Source of the DNA: an uncultured bacterium
GTDB taxonomy: Bacteria > Bacillota_A > Clostridia > Lachnospirales > Lachnospiraceae
DNA: 35,289 nucleotides
Direction: 5' to 3'
NCBI GenBank assembly: GCA_905215045.1
Contig: CAJMOO010000009.1
Coordinates: 1-35,289 of the forward strand
Part shown: positions 33,433 to 35,289 of the stretch, in pieces
Layout: each line of letters starts with the position of its first letter
Position numbering within the stretch: position 1 is the stretch's first letter
Program-made: the position numbers and the translations under genes
The notes under the pieces: model-generated
What the model saw: only the letters and a program-made list of their open reading frames with translations
Database searches by the model: none
What the model was told of the DNA's origin: nothing

Positions 33433-34579
33433 AGTGCATGCAGTCATTGATCTGGATGCAATCTGTCATAATATACAGGAAGTAAAACGTGTCGTTGGAG
33501 AAGGTGTCAAGGTAATGCCAGTCATTAAGGCTGACGGATACGGACACGGAGCAGTTCCGATCGCAAAAGAATTAAATAAAATCGGGGTTGATGCATTTGC
33601 AGTTGCGATTCTTGAAGAAGGAATCACACTTCGAAATAATGGAATCAAAAAGCCGATCCTGATTCTTGGATACACGTCAGAATATCAGTACAGCTCATTG
33701 ATTCAGTATGAGATTGAGCCAACTGTATTTTGCTATGACATGGCAGAATCATTATCTAAAATTGCACAGGCACTTGGTAAAGTTGCCAAAATTCATATCA
33801 AACTTGATACAGGAATGAATCGCATCGGATTTAAACCAACAAAAGAATCCGTGGAGATCGTAGAGAAGATTTCCAAATTACCAAATATCAAGATTGAAGG
33901 AATCTTTACTCATTTTGCATGTGCAGATGAGGCAGATAAGACATCTGCATATGAACAGGAACGTAAATATGACCAGTTTATCCAGTGGTTAGAAGAAAAA
34001 GATATTTATATTCCAATCAAACATGTGTCAAACAGTGCATCTATTATTGATCTAGATGGATTTAGAAAAGACATGGTAAGATCAGGAATCATCACTTACG
34101 GATTATATCCATCGGAAGAAGTATCAAAGGATGTATTAGATTTAAAACCTGCTATGGAATTAAAGACACATATTGTATACATTAAAGAAGTAGAAGCGGG
34201 AGAAGGAATTAGTTATAATCATACTTATGTCACTGACAAGAAGACAAAGATCGCAACGATCCCGGTTGGATATGCAGATGGATATCCAAGAGCGCTTTCT
34301 TCGAAAGGAAGGGTTCTGATCCGTGGACAGTATGCTCCGATCATCGGAAGAATCTGTATGGATCAGTTTATGGTTGATGTCACAGATATTGAAGGCGTTT
34401 CTGTGATGGATGAAGTAACTTTAGTTGGACATGATGGCAATAAGATGTTAACCGTGGAAGAAGTTGCGAACCTTGCAGGATCATTTAATTATGAATTTGT
34501 CTGCGGAATCGGAAAAAGAGTTCCGCGTGTTTATATCCGCAATCAGGAGATAAAAGAAGCCGAAGATTATGAAAAATAG
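33416..34579 (+). CDS. alr: Alanine racemase
   Basis: Alr (387 residues) interconverts L- and D-alanine for peptidoglycan. The PLP lysine is K38 in [14 protein letters not shown]. The second catalytic residue is Y267 in [33 protein letters not shown] and [14 protein letters not shown] are further family motifs. GGAGGAAG precedes ATG 33416. In many Firmicutes alr is followed by the antitoxin-toxin pair mazE-mazF; here only mazF follows. Confidence 0.97.
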   Translation: MNQYYRVHAVIDLDAICHNIQEVKRVVGEGVKVMPVIKADGYGHGAVPIAKELNKIGVDAFAVAILEEGITLRNNGIKKPILILGYTSEYQYSSLIQYEIEPTVFCYDMAESLSKIAQALGKVAKIHIKLDTGMNRIGFKPTKESVEIVEKISKLPNIKIEGIFTHFACADEADKTSAYEQERKYDQFIQWLEEKDIYIPIKHVSNSASIIDLDGFRKDMVRSGIITYGLYPSEEVSKDVLDLKPAMELKTHIVYIKEVEAGEGISYNHTYVTDKKTKIATIPVGYADGYPRALSSKGRVLIRGQYAPIIGRICMDQFMVDVTDIEGVSVMDEVTLVGHDGNKMLTVEEVANLAGSFNYEFVCGIGKRVPRVYIRNQEIKEAEDYEK

Positions 34580-34581
34580 GG

Positions 34582-34608
34582 AATTCTTTGAATACTTTTG
34601 AAAGAATT
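34582..34608. repeat. Inverted repeat between alr and mazF
   Basis: AATTCTTTGAA (34582-34592) and TTGAAAGAATT (34598-34608) are reverse complements except at one position, spaced by five bases. No T run follows, so it may be an operator rather than a terminator. A weak promoter-like pair (TTGAAA 34598-34603, TACAAT 34623-34628, 19-base spacer) overlaps it. Confidence 0.5.
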
Positions 34609-34653
34609 GTAAATACTCTTCATACAATATTTAAAAAGAAATGGAGAGTGTTT

Positions 34654-35007
34654 ATGCTTATGGTAATTAAGCGAGGAGATATATTTTACGCAGATTTAAG
34701 GCCGGTTGTCGGTTCAGAACAAGGTGGTATCCGCCCAGTGATCGTTCTGCAAAATGATGCGGGCAATAAGTATAGTCCGACGATCATCTGTGCAGCGATC
34801 ACGAGTAAGATGAACAAGGCAAAATTGCCGACACATGTACCGATTGACTGTCACAGATGCGAATTAGAAAAAGATTCCGTGATCTTATTAGAACAGATTC
34901 GGACAATTGATAAAAGCCGTTTAAGAGAAAAAGTATGTCATTTAAATTGTACGTTCCTAAAACAGGTGGATCATGCATTAAAGATCAGTTTAAGCCTTGA
35001 TACATAG
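34654..35007 (+). CDS. mazF: MazF/PemK-family mRNA endoribonuclease (EndoA-like), without adjacent antitoxin gene
   Basis: This 117-residue protein is close to Bacillus EndoA (NdoA/MazF), a ribonuclease that cuts mRNA at short specific sequences. [20 protein letters not shown] is followed by [27 protein letters not shown] and [14 protein letters not shown]27 and T50 correspond to the catalytic R25 and T48 of the Bacillus enzyme. ATG 34654 is well spaced from GGAGAG at 34643-34648; ATG 34660 aligns better with the family N-terminus and is an alternative. An in-frame TTG at 34588 would add 22 unrelated residues. The 74 bases between alr and this gene are too short for the usual mazE antitoxin, and none is seen downstream within the window. 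Confidence 0.93.
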   Translation: MLMVIKRGDIFYADLRPVVGSEQGGIRPVIVLQNDAGNKYSPTIICAAITSKMNKAKLPTHVPIDCHRCELEKDSVILLEQIRTIDKSRLREKVCHLNCTFLKQVDHALKISLSLDT

Positions 35008-35023
35008 CAGGAACGGCACGATA

Positions 35024-35052
35024 TTGACCTTTTTTCTTAGAAATGATATATT
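35024..35052 (+). promoter_or_regulatory. Probable promoter of the last gene
   Basis: TTGACC (35024-35029), a 17-base spacer and TATATT (35047-35052) lie about 45 bases before the start codon at 35096. Confidence 0.6.
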
Positions 35053-35095
35053 TAGTCTATATAGTCTTAATTTCTAGAAGATAAAGGAGAAAGAA

Positions 35096-35289
35096 ATGGA
35101 AGGATTTACTCCCTCGGTACTTGTGATGATCATTTTAGCAGTTATCGTTGGATTTGCGGCTGGATATTTTCTTATGAAACAAAGAGAGAATATCAAAGAA
35201 GCAAAGAAGAAACTGCATACATCAGAACAGGAATATGAAGAGGATGAAGACAATGAATATGAAGAAGAAATCATGAACATTGTCAACGA
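35096..35289 (+). CDS. Membrane-anchored protein, unknown function (partial, N-terminus)
   Basis: The frame from ATG 35096 (AAGGAG upstream) is open to the window edge and gives 64 residues. One membrane helix occupies about residues 7-27 (SVLVMIILAVIVGFAAGYFL). A basic, helical stretch follows (KQRENIKEAKKKL), then a strongly acidic segment rich in E, D and Y. The single helix followed by a charged helix recalls RNase Y-type N-termini, but the acidic segment argues against that and I do not assign it. The rest lies outside the window. Confidence 0.6.
   Translation, partial: MEGFTPSVLVMIILAVIVGFAAGYFLMKQRENIKEAKKKLHTSEQEYEEDEDNEYEEEIMNIVN

Noticed and set aside
34588..34653. In-frame 22-residue extension of MazF as a fused mini-antitoxin
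   Set aside because: The start would be TTG without a ribosome-binding site, and the stretch overlaps promoter-like and inverted-repeat sequence; it lacks MazE features.
35096..35289. RNase Y (rny) start
   Set aside because: One membrane helix and a charged helix fit, but the highly acidic segment does not match the RNase Y coiled coil, and the rest of the gene is not visible.

Overview
The window looks like a chromosomal segment of a low-GC, endospore-forming Clostridia member, most likely a Lachnospiraceae gut anaerobe. That inference rests on AT-rich codon use, strong GGAGG ribosome-binding sites, the sporulation genes gpr and spoIIP, a Rex redox repressor, and protein texture typical of that family. 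No rRNA, tRNA, CRISPR array, prophage or intact insertion sequence was seen.

Layout. Positions 1-128 hold the end of pheT and its terminator. Positions 230-7800 are an AT-rich accessory stretch. It contains a truncated AAA-ATPase-like gene, two small membrane-associated unknowns, and a three-gene set (DUF2975-type membrane protein, XRE-type regulator, lipoprotein) behind a striking double palindromic operator. An NSS-family Na+ symporter, a zinc-phospholipase-C-like protein, a secreted protein and a small regulator-like protein follow. Positions 7936-8072 form a near-perfect long inverted repeat. Positions 8092-14132 are arginine biosynthesis: argG runs leftward from a shared control region and argCJBD runs rightward. 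A YdcZ-type membrane protein follows.

Positions 14646-21185 are a competence and replication block: comEA, a two-component system, a GerMN lipoprotein, comEC and holA. Next come rpsT (leftward), gpr, spoIIP, lepA and hemW, which matches the classical Firmicutes order. Three leftward genes interrupt that order: an intracellular subtilisin, a family 2 glycosyltransferase and an ABC-F ATPase. The last block, rex-acpS-nnr-alr-mazF, starts from a perfect consensus promoter and carries no mazE antitoxin gene. A membrane-anchored protein of unknown function runs off the right end.

The most interesting signals are the double operator at 2356-2418, the two-component system and GerMN gene between comEA and comEC, the long inverted repeat at 7936-8072, and the antitoxin-less mazF. 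Nothing here is a clearly new multi-gene defence or biosynthetic system; most of the window is housekeeping. All calls come from reading the sequence by eye and from family knowledge, without searches.
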